A stretch of 64,000 nucleotides of DNA from Parelaphostrongylus tenuis. Lineage: Eukaryota > Nematoda > Chromadorea > Rhabditida > Metastrongylidae. This document shows positions 44,539 through 56,905 of the stretch, in pieces (the first letter of the stretch is position 1; the number at the start of each line of letters is the position of its first letter). The stretch is from the NCBI GenBank assembly GCA_019055375.1, contig JAHQIW010003923.1, forward strand, positions 310,001 to 374,000. The letters run 5' to 3'. The notes beneath the pieces were generated by a model. That model did not search any database. It saw nothing but the letters and a program-made list of their open reading frames with translations, and was not told the DNA's origin. Position numbers and translations under genes: made by a program.

Positions 44539-47500
44539 GTCACCTGTATCACCTATCGTCCCGTTGATCGTCGAGTGACTCGAGAGGGTACCAGCAACTC
44601 TTCCATTTATCCCTATCGCGTGCAAGAGTAGCCCAGTGGGTCCTCCTCGCGCTAGGGATTCGCTGAGCATCATATCTTTCTTCCATCGCTTTCGTGAAGA
44701 AATCGGACCAACGGGTCAGTGGTCTTCCTTTAGAGTGCTTGACGTCCCGAGCAATCCAGTCGGTAACGGCTCTCGTCCATCGGTTGTCGTTGAAGCGCAT
44801 CACGTGTCCGGCCCACCTTATTTTCGATATCCTGGCGTGTAGAACGGCGTCTCTGATTTTCGTCGTTGACGTAGGTCGGAAGGTCGGATCCTTTGTCTCA
44901 TTTGCGAAATACGAGAAACTCCTAGCATCGACCTTTCGACTGCGCGTTCGATAACTCCAAGTGATCTTTCATCCTGCTTACGTAGCGATCAGGTTTCTGC
45001 TGCATACGTTAGGGCAGGGATAATTGTCGAGTCGAAAAGGTGGGCACGGAGTCGGATGTTCTTTGTCCTCTTCACTACATCTTCGATGCTCTTAAACGTT
45101 CCCCAAGCCGCTCGTTTCCTCCTGCTCAACTCTGGGGCTAGGTCGTTCATCATGTTGATTTCACGACCTAGATAGATGTAACTGGAGCATTCGGAAATTG
45201 TCGTTCCGTTGAGCGTGAATGGGGCATTAGAAACCCATCCGTTCCTCATAAACATTGTTTTCGTTAGATTCAGTTGAAGACCGATCTTTCCACAGGCGTT
45301 ATCGAAATCAGTCAACATTCGTTCTGCTTGGCTGATGTTTGGTGTTATGAGAACGATATCGTCAGCAAAGCGAAGATGGTTTAACTGTCGACCGTCAATT
45401 TTCACTCCCATTTCGTCCCATTCTAATGTTCGCATGACGTTTTGTAGGGTGGCAGTGAATAGTTTTGGCGACATTGTATCGCCTTGTCGAACCCCTCTTC
45501 TTACGTCAATGGTGATATTGTTGTAGAATGGAGATATTCTGGTCGTGAAATCTTTATAAAGCTCACGAAGGATCATTATGCACCGAGTAGGGACGCCCCG
45601 GTTATCCAGAGCCTCTATAACCGCTTCTGTTTCCACTGAATCAAAGGCTTTCTTCAGATCGATAAAAGTGAGACAGAGTGGTCGTTTGTACTCTCGCGAA
45701 ACTTCAATGAGTCTTGTGATCGTGTGGATGTGGTCTATGTACTAAAATCCTTTTCGGAACCCTGCTTGTTCGCATGGCTGTCCTTAGTCCAGTGTTCTGT
45801 CAATCCTGTTCAGGATGACTCGAGTAAAGAGTTTATAGGCAACGGACAGCAAGCAGATTGGGCGATAATTGCCTATGTCGTGAAGGCCTCCCTTTTTGAA
45901 CAACAATACGGTCTTGCTGGTTTTCCACTGAATAGGGACCTTGCATTCTGACAGGTAGCGAGTGAAGAGCCGAGCCAGGGTGTTGATGAGAACTAGCGGC
46001 AGGTTCTTCAGGTGTTCTGGTCTAATCCTGTCTGGACAGGGTGTTGTTCTGTTTTTCACCGACGATATAGCATGTCGGATTTCGGAAGGAAGGACCGGTG
46101 GAACGACATATTCGTCCTCTTGCAATTTATATGACGGTAAGAGAACATGGCTAGCGAAGAGATCCGAGTAGTATTGGTGGATGATTTTCTCCATAGCCCT
46201 TCTGGAAGCTGTAAGTGTCCCGTCAGGGTATCGGAGTGCAATCATCTTGGTCTTATAGTTGGCGAAGCCTCGCTGGGCTTTGTGAATGCTCTTCCCAGCT
46301 TCTGCAGCTTCTGCCGTAACTGCTGCTCTTCTCTCTTTAAGGTCTTCTTTTATCGCTTCTCTGCATCGTTTCGCAAGTTCAGACGTAAGGTTTCGGTCGC
46401 CTGCGGCTCGTGCGATTCCACGTTGACGTATCAGCTCGAGTGTCTGCGGAGACAAGCGTCTCTTCGTGACCTTAGGACTCTCGGCTTTTTTAGCGCTAAC
46501 GTGAAGATATTCAACGAGTCGATGTTGTCGACAAACGGTATCTTCCCAGAAGCCGACTAATGATTTGAACACATTCCAGTTTATGGTAGCTCTGGGACTT
46601 CGTTGTTTGAATTTAGCGGCTTTCTCTCCTCTCTTCGAAAATCGGAACGTTGCGCGAAGGAGACGATGGTCTGATCCCGTGTAGAACTTGGGAACAACAG
46701 CGGCGTCGGTCAGGCAAAACCTTCGATTTACTATGATGTGATCTATTTCGTTATGGCACTCTCCATTGGGAGACTCCCACGTCCATCGCTAAGAGAGAGG
46801 CTTTTGGAATTGCGAGTTATCATGGATGGTTTGGGTCGTCATGATAAACTCAGATAGCCTTTCACCCTGTTCATTCCATTCTAGTCCGTGGGTCCCTATG
46901 TGACGTTCTTCAGACGTTCTTCTAGGTCCAATTTTTGCGTTAAAATCTCCGACAATGACCTTGAAGAATGTATGACCTCTCTGAAGAATTTTCCGAGGTC
47001 CATATAGAACGCTTCGACTTCGTCTTCGTCATAGCCTGATGTTGGTGCGTAAGCAACGAAGATGGTCAAAGCCGGCATAGAACTACATCGTTTCAACCGT
47101 AATCGTCCGATACGGGTTGTTAGTTGTTCGAACGAATCAATGTTCACGGTCAAATTCGATTTGACGAGGACGCCAACGCCAGCCGACACCTCTGCGATCG
47201 CATGTTCCAAGGAACAGTTCTTCTCCGGTGTCATAGACAGCGTGAAAAGGATGCCGTCTTCTCGTCTCAGCCAGGCCAATGACGTCGTACCTTATTCTTC
47301 TTGCTTGAATCAATAGATCTTCTACTGCGCATTTGTGAGCAAGGGTTCTTGCATTGTAGGTACAGATCGTCATTTTAGTCCGTTTCGATCTTGGCAGCCT
47401 AGTTCGGCCCTGAGATTTTAGCAGCCTCTCCGTACTCGTCCTACCTGGCGCTGCCGTACCAGGGGATCTTTCGGGGTCAGGAGAATGAGGCCCATATTTG

Positions 47501-47880
47501 TTACTGTTTTTGGCATTTTGATACCCAACGTGTAGCTTGCCAGGCTCTAAACGTGGGGGCTGGGTACTCACGAGTTGCTTTCCAGTCTCTCTCGGAGGAG
47601 CAGGAGGAGCTTATTTGTTGGAGGCGACTCCTAACCGCCTCTCATGTACTTCCCAGCCGCTTGATTGCAGGCTTTTGGCCGACTTCGCTCGTAGAAATAG
47701 AGTTTTTGTCAAGACTGCGCTGCAGAAGCAGGGAGCTCATTCCCTGAATCCACCTGCGTCTCTGGGAAGCACACGGTCGCTTTTGGTTCGCGTTTTATTC
47801 TTCTATCCACCACCTGGGGACGCGCCACGTGCCCTCGCGACTAACCGGGCGGGATCCCTCAAAGAGGGAGGTCCGTGGGT
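44539..47880 (-). mobile_element. RTE-like LINE, copy 2, near full length
   Basis: Collinear on the minus strand with copy 1 from CCTCCCTCTTTGAGGGAT (5') to the GTGATACAGGTGA tail (3'). Length is about 3.34 kb. No convincing target duplication was found at its ends. It separates CAP pseudogene B from the palindrome region. Confidence 0.88.
44549..47571 (-). pseudogene. LINE copy 2 ORF: endonuclease + RT
   Basis: Endonuclease, 47571-46896: [45 protein letters not shown], with a frame break near 47180. RT, 46572-44989: PDRIRPEHLKNLPLVLINTL, GNYRPICLLSVAYKL, a TAA after NRIDRTLD, then GVRQGDTMSPKLF and LRFADDIVLITP with both catalytic Asp present. C-terminal domain, 44803-44549: MMRFNDNRWTRAVTDWIARD, HWATLARDRDKW. 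It is better preserved than copy 1 but still interrupted. The TAA after RTLD is at the same codon as in copy 1. Confidence 0.9.
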
Positions 47881-49579
47881 AATAAACCTACAGCGGCTAT
47901 ATAGCGGGTAACAAACAGTTTTGCTGAGTGATATGCAAATTCGCGACCTCACATGGGACTTGAAACCCCGCTTGACCAATATGGGTAGGGGAAGTGGAAA
48001 GGGGACGCTATCACTGCACCCGTGAGGCCACCTCTTTGGTGCCACTTTTCTTCATAAAAACTATCGGAACTTTCAACAACCAATCTACAAGAGGCTTGGT
48101 CTGATATTCACATATTGACTTTGAACTCACTATAGCTAACAAGTATTAGGATTAATAATTCCACAGAAAATAGAATATCTATGTTTTTCCTTTTCAAGGT
48201 ACGAGCAAACTGGTAGACTTGCTGAAACCGACTACTTACCAGAACAACTAACAGGATGCTGATAATCAGTCATTTCTCCGAGTATAGTCGTGGATCGTGC
48301 AAATGCACTGCTTTTGCTCATTGGCACCTTAGCTTTGTAATAAATAAAGGCATAAACCTTGGCATCCTCACGAACTGTAGTTATATATGGTTTGCACAAA
48401 GTTGGTTTCTTCTTTATTCGAGTGCTTTTCTTTCACTGCGTGAGTCACTCGCTATGGCGTTTCATATTGCCCATGTTGTTGACTTGGGGATCGGCCCTAC
48501 GCCGCGACGAGCACCACAACCGCTTGCACTTGGCCCGGCTTCTTCTTCCTAAATGTGAATAGTACTAATGATAATTATATAGTCACCGTATGTGACCACA
48601 CATAGTGGTCCATGCTATATAAGTAGTTTAGCGGCTTCCAGGAATGGGATTGCTGGAACATTAATTATCGTATTTGAGAAAGATATCAACCGTAGTTTGA
48701 TATGTACGTAATGCAAAGTATCCTCACTCATACTAATGAAGTTTGCTAACAAACGCTTCCCTGTTTTCAGTTCTTTTTTCTTCAGATAGTAACTTCCATG
48801 ACATGTGATACATCGTTTAATCTGATGTTCAGCTCGGTTCTGATCGCAATAATCTCGTAATGAACAACTGTGAGCAAACATGAAATGGCAACTTTACGGG
48901 AAGAAGATCAGTCTTCAAGTAAGCAGCTCTATATAGAATTTGCATGTCGATATTGTATCACCCGCTTCAGTTTTATAGAATTAGCAAAATCTAGGGATTT
49001 TATAACTGTTGGAGTAGGATCTCTGTTAGAGTTTCCGTGACATCTTTCTCCACTGAACAATTCACTGTCTAGACCGCTCAGTGTTTTACTAGGAAGAGAT
49101 GTAGTTTGGTGGAAACAGCTTATAGTTAATGTGATTTTGACATCCTAACCCTTTGCAGAGGACGAGGGTCATTCCGACCCTTTAAATTTCAGTGGTCTTT
49201 TTTCGTCAAACAATGCCTTTTATCTAGAATTAAATAGCGATTCGAAAGCTCAAATGTTAGAGACTCCGCTTTTGTTGCTTCTCAAAATAGTCTTTGTAGT
49301 ACGGTTTAGGAGCAAAAGCAAAATTATGTTCAAACGCTCAGCTTGCCTTATTTGCCCAGCTGAACTCTGTAGATTGCTTTCCATTAAACTACACCAAGCT
49401 CATTATATAGCCTAAATATGGGCAAATTCGAAGCTCGAACTGTTTCTCGAAAAGGCTTTCACAACGCACGTGAGAGCAGGAATAAAAACCTTTCGCATTT
49501 GCAGTTCTATTCGTATGCATGAGTTGTATGTTGAAAAAATAATAGTCTTGTAGAGGAAATAATGTTCTTTCAGAGTGCA
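47881..49579. other. No gene seen
   Basis: Includes a G+C-rich block near 47890-48040 next to the LINE 5' end. Otherwise A+T-rich DNA with short open frames lacking motifs. The minus-strand frame 49389-49685 overlaps the outer edge of the palindrome. Confidence 0.35.
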
Positions 49580-50579
49580 ATAAAAAATGTATAGTATTTT
49601 CCAAAACAAGGAAAGAAATTTTTGTTGAAGAACGAAAGTTAAGCCACTGATGATATCGATTATGCTGCCGTTTGCAAAAGATCAAATTGACATCAAGACT
49701 CTGAAACGACGACGCCGATGAAACGTCAAAAGGTGAAGTTCAGAAAACCTTAGTTCAATGTCACGGCAGATAGTTGGCCTCATTGTAGCTCAAAAGCACC
49801 TGAATTTACGACGTCTCGGTGGTAAACTTGCGACTTTTATGCAACAGTTTCTTTTCAGGCAACTGCTGTTAAAAGTTTCGTATTGGAATCTGTCTGGCTT
49901 GTGTTAAAGTCATGATATTCATATGTGTCACACCAGCTTCTGAGTTGGCGAATTGCTATCTCGGGTCTAAATTCTTCTTTTTTTGAACTTTTGGTTGTTC
50001 ACGTGACCTTACTTTCCAATGTCACCAACCATATCGCTTGTCCTTTTCGTCTTGATTTTGTTGAGGAAGCTAACAATGTAGCGGAATGGATTGAACCATT
50101 TTTTAAGTGTAATGACGTCATAACTGACTTGTACGTTTTATTAAAGTCTTTTTTAGCTTTGCTATGTAGTGTGATTAGTGAGTATTTGTCACAGGTACGT
50201 TATTTTATGAAGCTTCAGCTTTTATACTATCCATTAGATCGATATCTAGCTTTTTCAGTGTGAATACTGGGAATCGAAAAGAACTATGGGTTGTCTACGG
50301 CATCCCATTTTCTACAAAGATTAGGTAAATTAAAAGATGCATGAAGATAAAACACGAAAGCTTCACAAAGTCTCAATGTATTCGAGAAACAAAAGAGCTT
50401 TTCTCGCATTTTTTGCATTTTTTTCACTCGCTGTTGAAAGTGTAACAGAGAAGTCACTTTTTGGTAATAGTTTTTCGCATCAACCAATAAAATGTAAGCG
50501 CCGTTAAACAGAAAGATTTTTGTAAGCCTAGACGACAGCAATAGTGCGAAACGAAACCATGAACCCAGTCCTCCACTAT

Positions 50580-50765
50580 TCTAACCCTTAGCGTGTTGCG
50601 TCGAACAATGACGTCTAACACCTGGCGTGCTATTGCTAAACGCAGCACTCTGGGGTTAGACGCCATTGTCAGACGCAACTCACTATATTGTTAGATGCAG
50701 CGCTGGGGGTTATACACCATTGTTAGGTGCAACAAGCTTTAGGTTAGAGACGCAGGGGGTTGAAT
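50580..50765 (+). repeat. Degenerate ~31-bp minisatellite
   Basis: Units of the form TTAGRYGCARCRCKCTGGGG + TTAGACRCCATTG repeat about six times with drift. The same array is inverted at 54803-54985 and 56725-56905. Confidence 0.7.
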
Positions 50766-51724
50766 TCATTGTCCCGAAAGGGTTATAAGAGAACGTATGA
50801 AGAGACTTTGGTGGTCCTAGAAATATCCAAATATTGGACCAATGGGCATGTTCTCTGATCAGTGGTAGGGTATGCTGTTGTGGAAACTGCTCAAATGCCA
50901 GCAGGTAATTGACACTGGCGTCTACGGAAAATTGATGTGGAAGGTTGCCACATCTGTGCGAGGAAAGCTTCCGAAATGATTCAGTGTCGCCTTTCCCAGA
51001 ATCTCCCATTGCAAAATTTTGCGAAATAAACTGAGGCGGGTAATGGTACCACATTCAGCGTATAGCCCTGATTCTATTCCATCGGAAATCATTTCCTCCG
51101 TATTCTGAAACAGCGAAAGTGCGATAAAAACTTCTATACCATGATCTCCATTCGCGATATTAGGAATTAGAGGTCCTTACAGTGGCCAACCTTAGTATGT
51201 AATTTGAAGAACTAACTATCAGATCACTGAATAAATGATTCAAAGCTAAACTGGGCCAAAAAGCCGAGACCAAGTAATTTGGTACTCGCGCGAGTGACTT
51301 TGGCCGCCATGCTGATACAATAAAAAAAGTCAATATTTACGTGAAATTGTATTAGAGCAGTTCTGAGCCATGCTTACACTATAGGCATGTAGCCACTCCA
51401 CACCTAATGGTTTGCCATCTGATGGTGGCAAGAAGGCGTTGCTAGTTGTCTCAATGTTAAGCGCGTTGTTCATTTCTTTAGTAGAATTCTTTGAGCTGAC
51501 GCAGAGTTTGACATTCTCAATCTGAGCGCTGAACAAGAAACAACTTCTGATAGCATAACGGAGAAATGTTTGAGTATTCGGACGGCAAAAATTTGATATC
51601 ATCACGAATAAAGTTGCAAAAGCCATTTTGCAATAACCACCTGAAGGCGATAATCGAAGCTGATCCTTGATAGATTTGCCTCAATGTAATAGGTTGTGTA
51701 AAAGGCTCATACAATTTTGATTTT

Positions 51725-52425
51725 CGGTATGATTGTTGCAATGAATTTGCATGTTTTACTATTGTTCAATTGCGCATTTTCTTGTGAATTTTGGTATACA
51801 ACTTGTCAATACTTGCTTTAGGATGGAGCTCTTTTGGGAACAAATTCGTACTACTCAAGCCCGAATGGCGCGTAGGGAAAAGTGCTAGTGAAGCGTAAGG
51901 TAAGATTAATTGAGCTTGAGGCGACGATACGGCTGCATAAAGGACGGCTAGGTAATGGCTTGCGAGCTCAAAGCTGAAGAGAACAGTTTAAAGGATCAGT
52001 CGTGCTCGGACCGTCCACATGAAGTTGATTGTCAAGTTGTCCTTGACATGGTAGAAGAGCCTTTTCAATGACATGGTGAATGCTCGCCGAAGAGTTCGAT
52101 TGTTGCTTCAAGAGCATCGTGAACATTCTGCATGAACTGAGTGAGGTCTGGAAAAAGTCAAAATGGGTGTCTCATAAATCACACAGCAACTCAGAAGGAG
52201 AAGATTGATGGAGTGTGCTGATGTTTTTTAGCGAGCCGCTGCACTAGAATTTTCTCCTACGCGCCATTCGTGCATAAATAGCAGGTGAAGATGTAATCAA
52301 GACAGCGTTATCTTGAAGCAAGTATGGGCAAGTTGTACACCAAAATGTTCACATAGATGTACGCAATTGAACGATACCAAAATGGTGCAGTTTCTTAGCG
52401 AAAATGATATGTAAAAATCAAAACG
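51725..52425 (+). mobile_element. Mariner-derived element with long inverted repeats (copy II)
   Basis: Same organisation as 4325-5030: left inverted repeat (TTGTGAATTTTGGTATACAA at 51782), HTH-encoding middle (GACCGTCCACATGAAGTTG, then VNILHELSEVWKKSKWV in frame pieces), and right inverted repeat ending near CAAAACGG at 52425. No catalytic domain. Confidence 0.7.
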
Positions 52426-52556
52426 GTATGGATTTTTTACATAACGTAATACAACAATTTAGAATCGCCGTGATCGAATTAAGCTATCACAAATCAACCA
52501 TTCTTTTCATTTGACCGCCTTTAGCGGTGGTATAATGCTTTAATACACTCACTGAA

Positions 52557-52699
52557 GTAGAATGATGTGTAAAAATTTCATCTCAGCTAGGATTCGAACC
52601 TACATTTCACCCTATCCGGGACGCGTGTTGAACCGCTGCACTACCGACGTCAGCTTTTGACACCACTTTCTCAACGCTAAAGGTTTTTGCACATCACTC
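52557..52699 (-). mobile_element. tRNA-core element, single-core form
   Basis: The termini AGAATGATGTGTAAAAAT and TTTTTGCACATCACTCT are inverted repeats. On the minus strand the core shows GTCGGTAGTGCAGCGGTTC (A-box-like), CGCGTCCCGGATAGGG and a perfect B box GGTTCGAATCC. In composite copy I the same site (about 5150) retains only GCGCATCACTCTTCAGCA, so most of the element was deleted or never present there. Confidence 0.75.
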
Positions 52700-53083
52700 T
52701 TCAGCACTAAACCATCGCATTTTTCTAAAACTAAAATGAGATCGTAAAAGTAAAAATAATCCCTATCGTTTTCATCAATTTGCACAGATAATAATTGGTC
52801 GATAAAAGTTAGAATCATGTAAACGTTTCCTCCAGAGCTTTCATATTTGATGTGAAGTGAAGGAAATCAGGCATTAAGTTTTAGCTCGATTCCAAATCTT
52901 CCTTTAAGATAATCTAAACCTTGAATTGAACAGAGATTCGCCTATTGGAACTGGTTTCCATATAGAAGAGGATAGCTGTGATGAAACTATGAGGATTTTC
53001 TCCCAATAGTCACTTACATCTTTGTCCAAGAAATGGGTTTTTGTAAAGGATCGGATCAGACCTTATCACCATAAAGACTAGCG

Positions 53084-53096
53084 CCCCCCCCCCCCC
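53084..53096 (+). repeat. 13-bp poly-C run
   Basis: An uninterrupted C13 tract in otherwise A+T-rich repeat DNA; prone to length error. In copy I the equivalent stretch (about 5906-5930) has no C run. Confidence 0.95.
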
Positions 53097-53420
53097 TCCT
53101 CTTAGGGTACTCAATAGTGCCAATCGATAAGCATCTTCCTCGTAGCTCGAGAATCGTAATGTTCAAGGCGCCGTTGGCAAGGTTGAATTTCGCGTGTTGA
53201 CATGTCAATTTCAAGTAAATCCTTCTTATCAAGAAATCCGCGAAGTTACCAGAGGTCGGCCGTCCTTTCGTCCCCTGACCGACGCGAGTGCGCTCCTCAC
53301 CTGAATCGCTCTTGAATCTCGTATTTTGCCTACTCATTTCTTTCAAAAACTCTCTTCGTTCTTTCGTTTTTTTTTTCCCCGTTTTCTTCTGGAATATTGT
53401 CTTCTCTTCTTTCTGTTATA

Positions 53421-53924
53421 AGGACATCGATGTAGTTTCCTTTTCCTTCCATGACTCAACTGGTTTCCCTTACGTTCATCGATCTTTACTGATTGTGAAA
53501 TCATTTGTAATCCCAATATTACTTGCTTTTCCATGGCTAAAATTATACTATTATACATGAAGGTCTATTTTCCAGTATTGCAGAGCTCAAACGACAACTA
53601 CAAATGAGAAATCACCACATTCAAAGTTTCCATTTCTGCTGATAGGAAAGTTTTGGGGAAACCTGCTAGCATCAAACTTTCGACGTCGCGAAATCCCGTG
53701 TAGGTCAGTTTTTTTTATTTTTTTTTTCATAGGTGAAATTTATTGCTTATTGTAAACTAAGCCTTTCAAAGTGGCGTGTGTCCATCCAAATACACGATTT
53801 TCTCAAGGCGTTTTCTTGTTGGAAAAAAAGTATTCTCGAACTTCTAATATCAATTCTAAAGTCCAGATCTCGGCAATTTCATCAATATATTTGGTTAGTG
53901 CTCTCTATTTCTATACTCATTGCG
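53421..53924. other. No gene seen (palindrome centre)
   Basis: Contains pyrimidine and T-rich runs (53365-53378, 53708-53728). Homology to composite copy I ends at about 53420. No coding or repeat signal is recognised. Confidence 0.4.
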
Positions 53925-54200
53925 CATGTTGCGCAGTGGTTAGAGGTGTTTTGTGTCGCTCACAAGGTCAATAGTTCGATCTCGCGCTCGTGGCTCACCA
54001 AACCATCTAATCCTCCCGGGGGCGGTAAAATAGTACCAGACTGGTCTAAGACTTGCCTGGGAGGATGAGCAGACTCGGTTCAGCGGGAGGTTACTGCGAG
54101 TCATTGTAAAGGCCAGATATGAATTCCATCACATTAGAAATTGGAGACGAATGCATGCATCATCTCTCAGGAATTGATCAACGCCAAGAGCTTCATAGTT
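53925..54200 (+). mobile_element. tRNA-derived SINE, family S1 (copy III)
   Basis: GTTGCGCAGTGGTTAGAGGT (A-box-like), GTTCGATCTCGCGC (B box) and the S1 body follow in order. It is associated with composite copy III and shares its downstream neighbour sequence (ACTGCCTTCTTATTACCATC) with copy IV. Confidence 0.8.
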
Positions 54201-55061
54201 TTTTGGCTTTAACTGCCTTCTTATTACCATCTTCTGTTCAACATGGCGGCCAAAGCCACTTGTGCGAGTACCAAATTACTTGGTCTCGGCTTTTGGCAAA
54301 GTCAAGTTTTGAATCATGTATTCAGTGATCTGGTGGTTAGTTCTTCAAATTGCATACAAAGACTGGCCACTACCAGCACTTCTGATTCCCAACATAGTGC
54401 TTAAAAATCACCGTAAAAAAGTTTTTATACTCGCATATGCTGCTTCAAAACACGGAGTAGATATTTCTCCTATGGAAACAGATTCAGGGTTATACGGCGG
54501 ATGTGGTACCGTTGCCCATACCAGCTTATTTCGCAAAAGTCTGCAATAAGAAGTTCTGAAAAAGGCGACACTGAATCATTTCGGAAGCTTATCTTGCACT
54601 GTTGTGGCGAACTTCCACAACAATATTCCGTAGACGTCAGTATCTATTGCCTCCTGGTATTTGAGCAGTTTCCACAACAGCATACCCTACCACTAATTAG
54701 AGACCATGCATAATGGTCCAGTATTTGGCATATTTCTGGAACCACCAAAGTCTCTTCATTACGTCCTCTTGTAACCCTTTCGTGACCATGAACCCAACCC
54801 CCTGCGTCTCTAACCTATAGCGTGTTGCACCTAATAATGGTGTATAACCCCCAGCGCTGCATCTAGCAGTGGAGTGAGTTGCGTCTGACAATAGCGTACA
54901 ATCCCAGCGTAATGCGTTTAGCAATGGCACCGCCGGGAGTTAGACACCATTGCTCCATGCAACACGCTGGGGTTTAGAGGTAGAGGACTGGGTCCATGGT
55001 TCCGAAAAGGTTAAGCGGATATATAATCGAATATATACCCGAATATATACCCGAATATAAT
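54201..55061. repeat. Composite repeat copy III (tandem with copy IV)
   Basis: Same order and orientation as 56200-56950: CATGGCGGCCAAA block, AAACACGGAGTAGA block, linker, then a minisatellite (54803-54985). It ends in AATATATACCCG repeats (about 55018-55062) that fuse it to the truncated mariner relic. Open frames 54316-54713 run across it but are broken in copies II and IV. Confidence 0.7.
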
Positions 55062-55062
55062 A
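55018..55062 (+). repeat. AATATATACCCG short tandem repeat
   Basis: AATATATACCCG occurs about three times between the minisatellite and the truncated end of the mariner relic, marking a recombination or slippage junction. Confidence 0.8.
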
Positions 55063-55492
55063 TAGAATGTTGACGACGGTCTTGAAGCAACAGCCGAACT
55101 CTTTGGCAGGCATTCGCCATGTCATTGAAGAAGCTCTTCTACCGTGTCAAGGACAGCTTGATGATCAACTTCCTGTGGACGGTCCAAACGCGACTGATCC
55201 TTTAGACTGCTATCTTCAGTCTTTAAGCTCGTGAGCCATTTCCTAGCTGTCCTTTCCGCAGTCGTATCATCGCCTCAAGCTCTATAAATCTTACTCGATG
55301 CTTCATTAACACTTCTCGCTACACACCATTCGCGCATTAGTAGCAAGCGAATTTGTTCCCAAGGCAGCTCCACCCTAAAGCAAGTAATGGCAAGTTGTGT
55401 ACCAAAATCCACAAGAAAATGAGTAATTGAACAATGCTGAAACATGAAATTTCATTGCAATAATCGTGTTAAAAATAACCAAAACTGCACGA
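55062..55492 (-). mobile_element. Truncated mariner-derived element (copy IV)
   Basis: On the minus strand the left inverted repeat (complement of 55492-55330) is followed by the HTH region (KLKTEDSSLKDQSRLDRPQE-like, then CHGECLPKSSAVAS in shifted frames). It stops at GTTGACGACGG, where the AATATATACCCG repeat begins. The right inverted repeat is absent. Confidence 0.65.
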
Positions 55493-55888
55493 GCGTTCAA
55501 CCTATTACGTTGAGGTAAATCGATCGAGGATCAGCTTCGATTATTGCCTTCAGGTGGTTATTGCACAATGGCTTTTGCAACTTTGTTCGTGATGATATTT
55601 AATTTCTGTTGTCCGAAACCTCAAACATCTCTCCACTGTGCTATCAGAAGTTGTTCCTAGTTCAATGCCCAAAATGGATATGTCCAAACTCTGCTTCAGC
55701 ATAAAGAATTCTACCAAGGAATTTTTTCACGCGCTCTAACGTTGAGACAGCTAGGAACGCCTGCTCGCCACGACGAGGTGGCAAGCCAATGGGTGTGAAG
55801 TGTTACACAATTATATTGCAAGCTTGGTTCAGAACTGCTGTAATCAAATTTCACGTAAATAGTGAATTTTTTATTGCATTGCCATCTT

Positions 55889-56210
55889 AAGCGCATGTGG
55901 CGCAGTGGCTAGAGGTGCTCTGCGTCGCACACAATGTCAATGGTTCGATCTCGCGCTTATGGCCCACACTCCCATCCATCCCTCCGGGGCCGGTAAATGC
56001 CGGTAAATTAGTACCATACTGGTCTGACAGGATAACTAGCACTAACTCGCTTCAGCGGGCGGCCACCGCGAGTCATTATAAGGGCCAGATGTGAATTCAA
56101 TCACCTTTAACGAAATTGAATTAACGAAATTGAAATCGAAGACGAATGCATGGCTCATCGCTCAGGGATTGATCGACTCCGGAAACATTACCCTTTTTAA
56201 GCTTTTAACT
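55889..56210 (+). mobile_element. tRNA-derived SINE, family S1 (copy IV)
   Basis: GCGCATGTGGCGCAGTGG, then GGTTCGATCTCGCGC and the S1 body, including a short internal duplication of CCGGTAAAT (about 55990-56005). CCATCTT on both sides (about 55883 and 56222) may be the target duplication. Absent from copy II. Confidence 0.8.
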
Positions 56211-56724
56211 GCCTTCTTACTACCATCTTCTGTTCAGCATGGCGGCCAAACCCACTTGTGCGAATACCAAATTACTTCGTCTCGGCTTTTGGCCCAAAGT
56301 TTTGAATCATGTATTCAGTGATGGTTAGTTCTTCATATTACATACAAAGACTGGCCACTGCCAACACTTTTGATACCTAATATAGCGCTTAGAAATCACC
56401 GTGGAGAAGTTTTTATTCCCGCATATGCGTTTCAAAACATAGAGTAGATGATTCCCGATGGAACAGAATCAAATGGGAAGTCCTGGAAAAGGTGACACTG
56501 AATTATTTCGGAAGCTTTCCTCGCACTGTTGTGGCGAACTTCCACATTAATTTTCCGTAGACGCCAGTATCGATTATCTGCTGGTATTTGAGCAGTTTTC
56601 ACAACGGCATACCCTACCATTGATCAGAGACCATGCCTAATGTTCCAATATTTGGATATTTCTAGAACCACCAAAGTCTCTTCATACGTTCTCACAGCTC
56701 TTTCGGGACCATGACCCCAACCCG

Positions 56725-56905
56725 CTGCGTCTCTAACATATAGCGTGTTGCACCTAACAGTGGTGTATAACACCCAACGCTGCATTTAACAATGGAGTGA
56801 GTTGCGTCTGACAATGACGTCTAACCACAGCGTACTGCGTTTAGCAATGGCACCGCCGGGAGTCAGACGCCATAGTTCCATGTAACACGCTGGGGATTAG
56901 AAAAC
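56725..56905 (-). repeat. Degenerate ~31-bp minisatellite
   Basis: Same array as 50580-50765, inverted, and 54803-54985, same orientation. Units carry TAGCGTGTTGCACCTAACA-type and CAGCGCTGCATTTAACA-type halves. Confidence 0.7.

Larger units (their letters stand above)
49580..52425. repeat. Left arm of an 8.4-kb imperfect palindrome (composite copy II)
   Basis: Runs in order: outer block (49580-50480), minisatellite (50580-50765), linker (50800-51310), 51310-51700, and mariner-derived element (51725-52425). The same blocks in inverted order are at 57945-55062. Anchors: AAACGACGACGCCGATGAAA at 49706 and its complement near 57795; CACTCGCTGTTGAAAGTGTA at 50425 and its complement near 57080. The left arm lacks the SINE present in the right arm. 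Confidence 0.75.

Noticed and set aside
44521..47900. Target-site duplication for LINE copy 2
   Set aside because: Candidate similarities (ACCGCTATG versus GCGGCTATA) are too weak to call.
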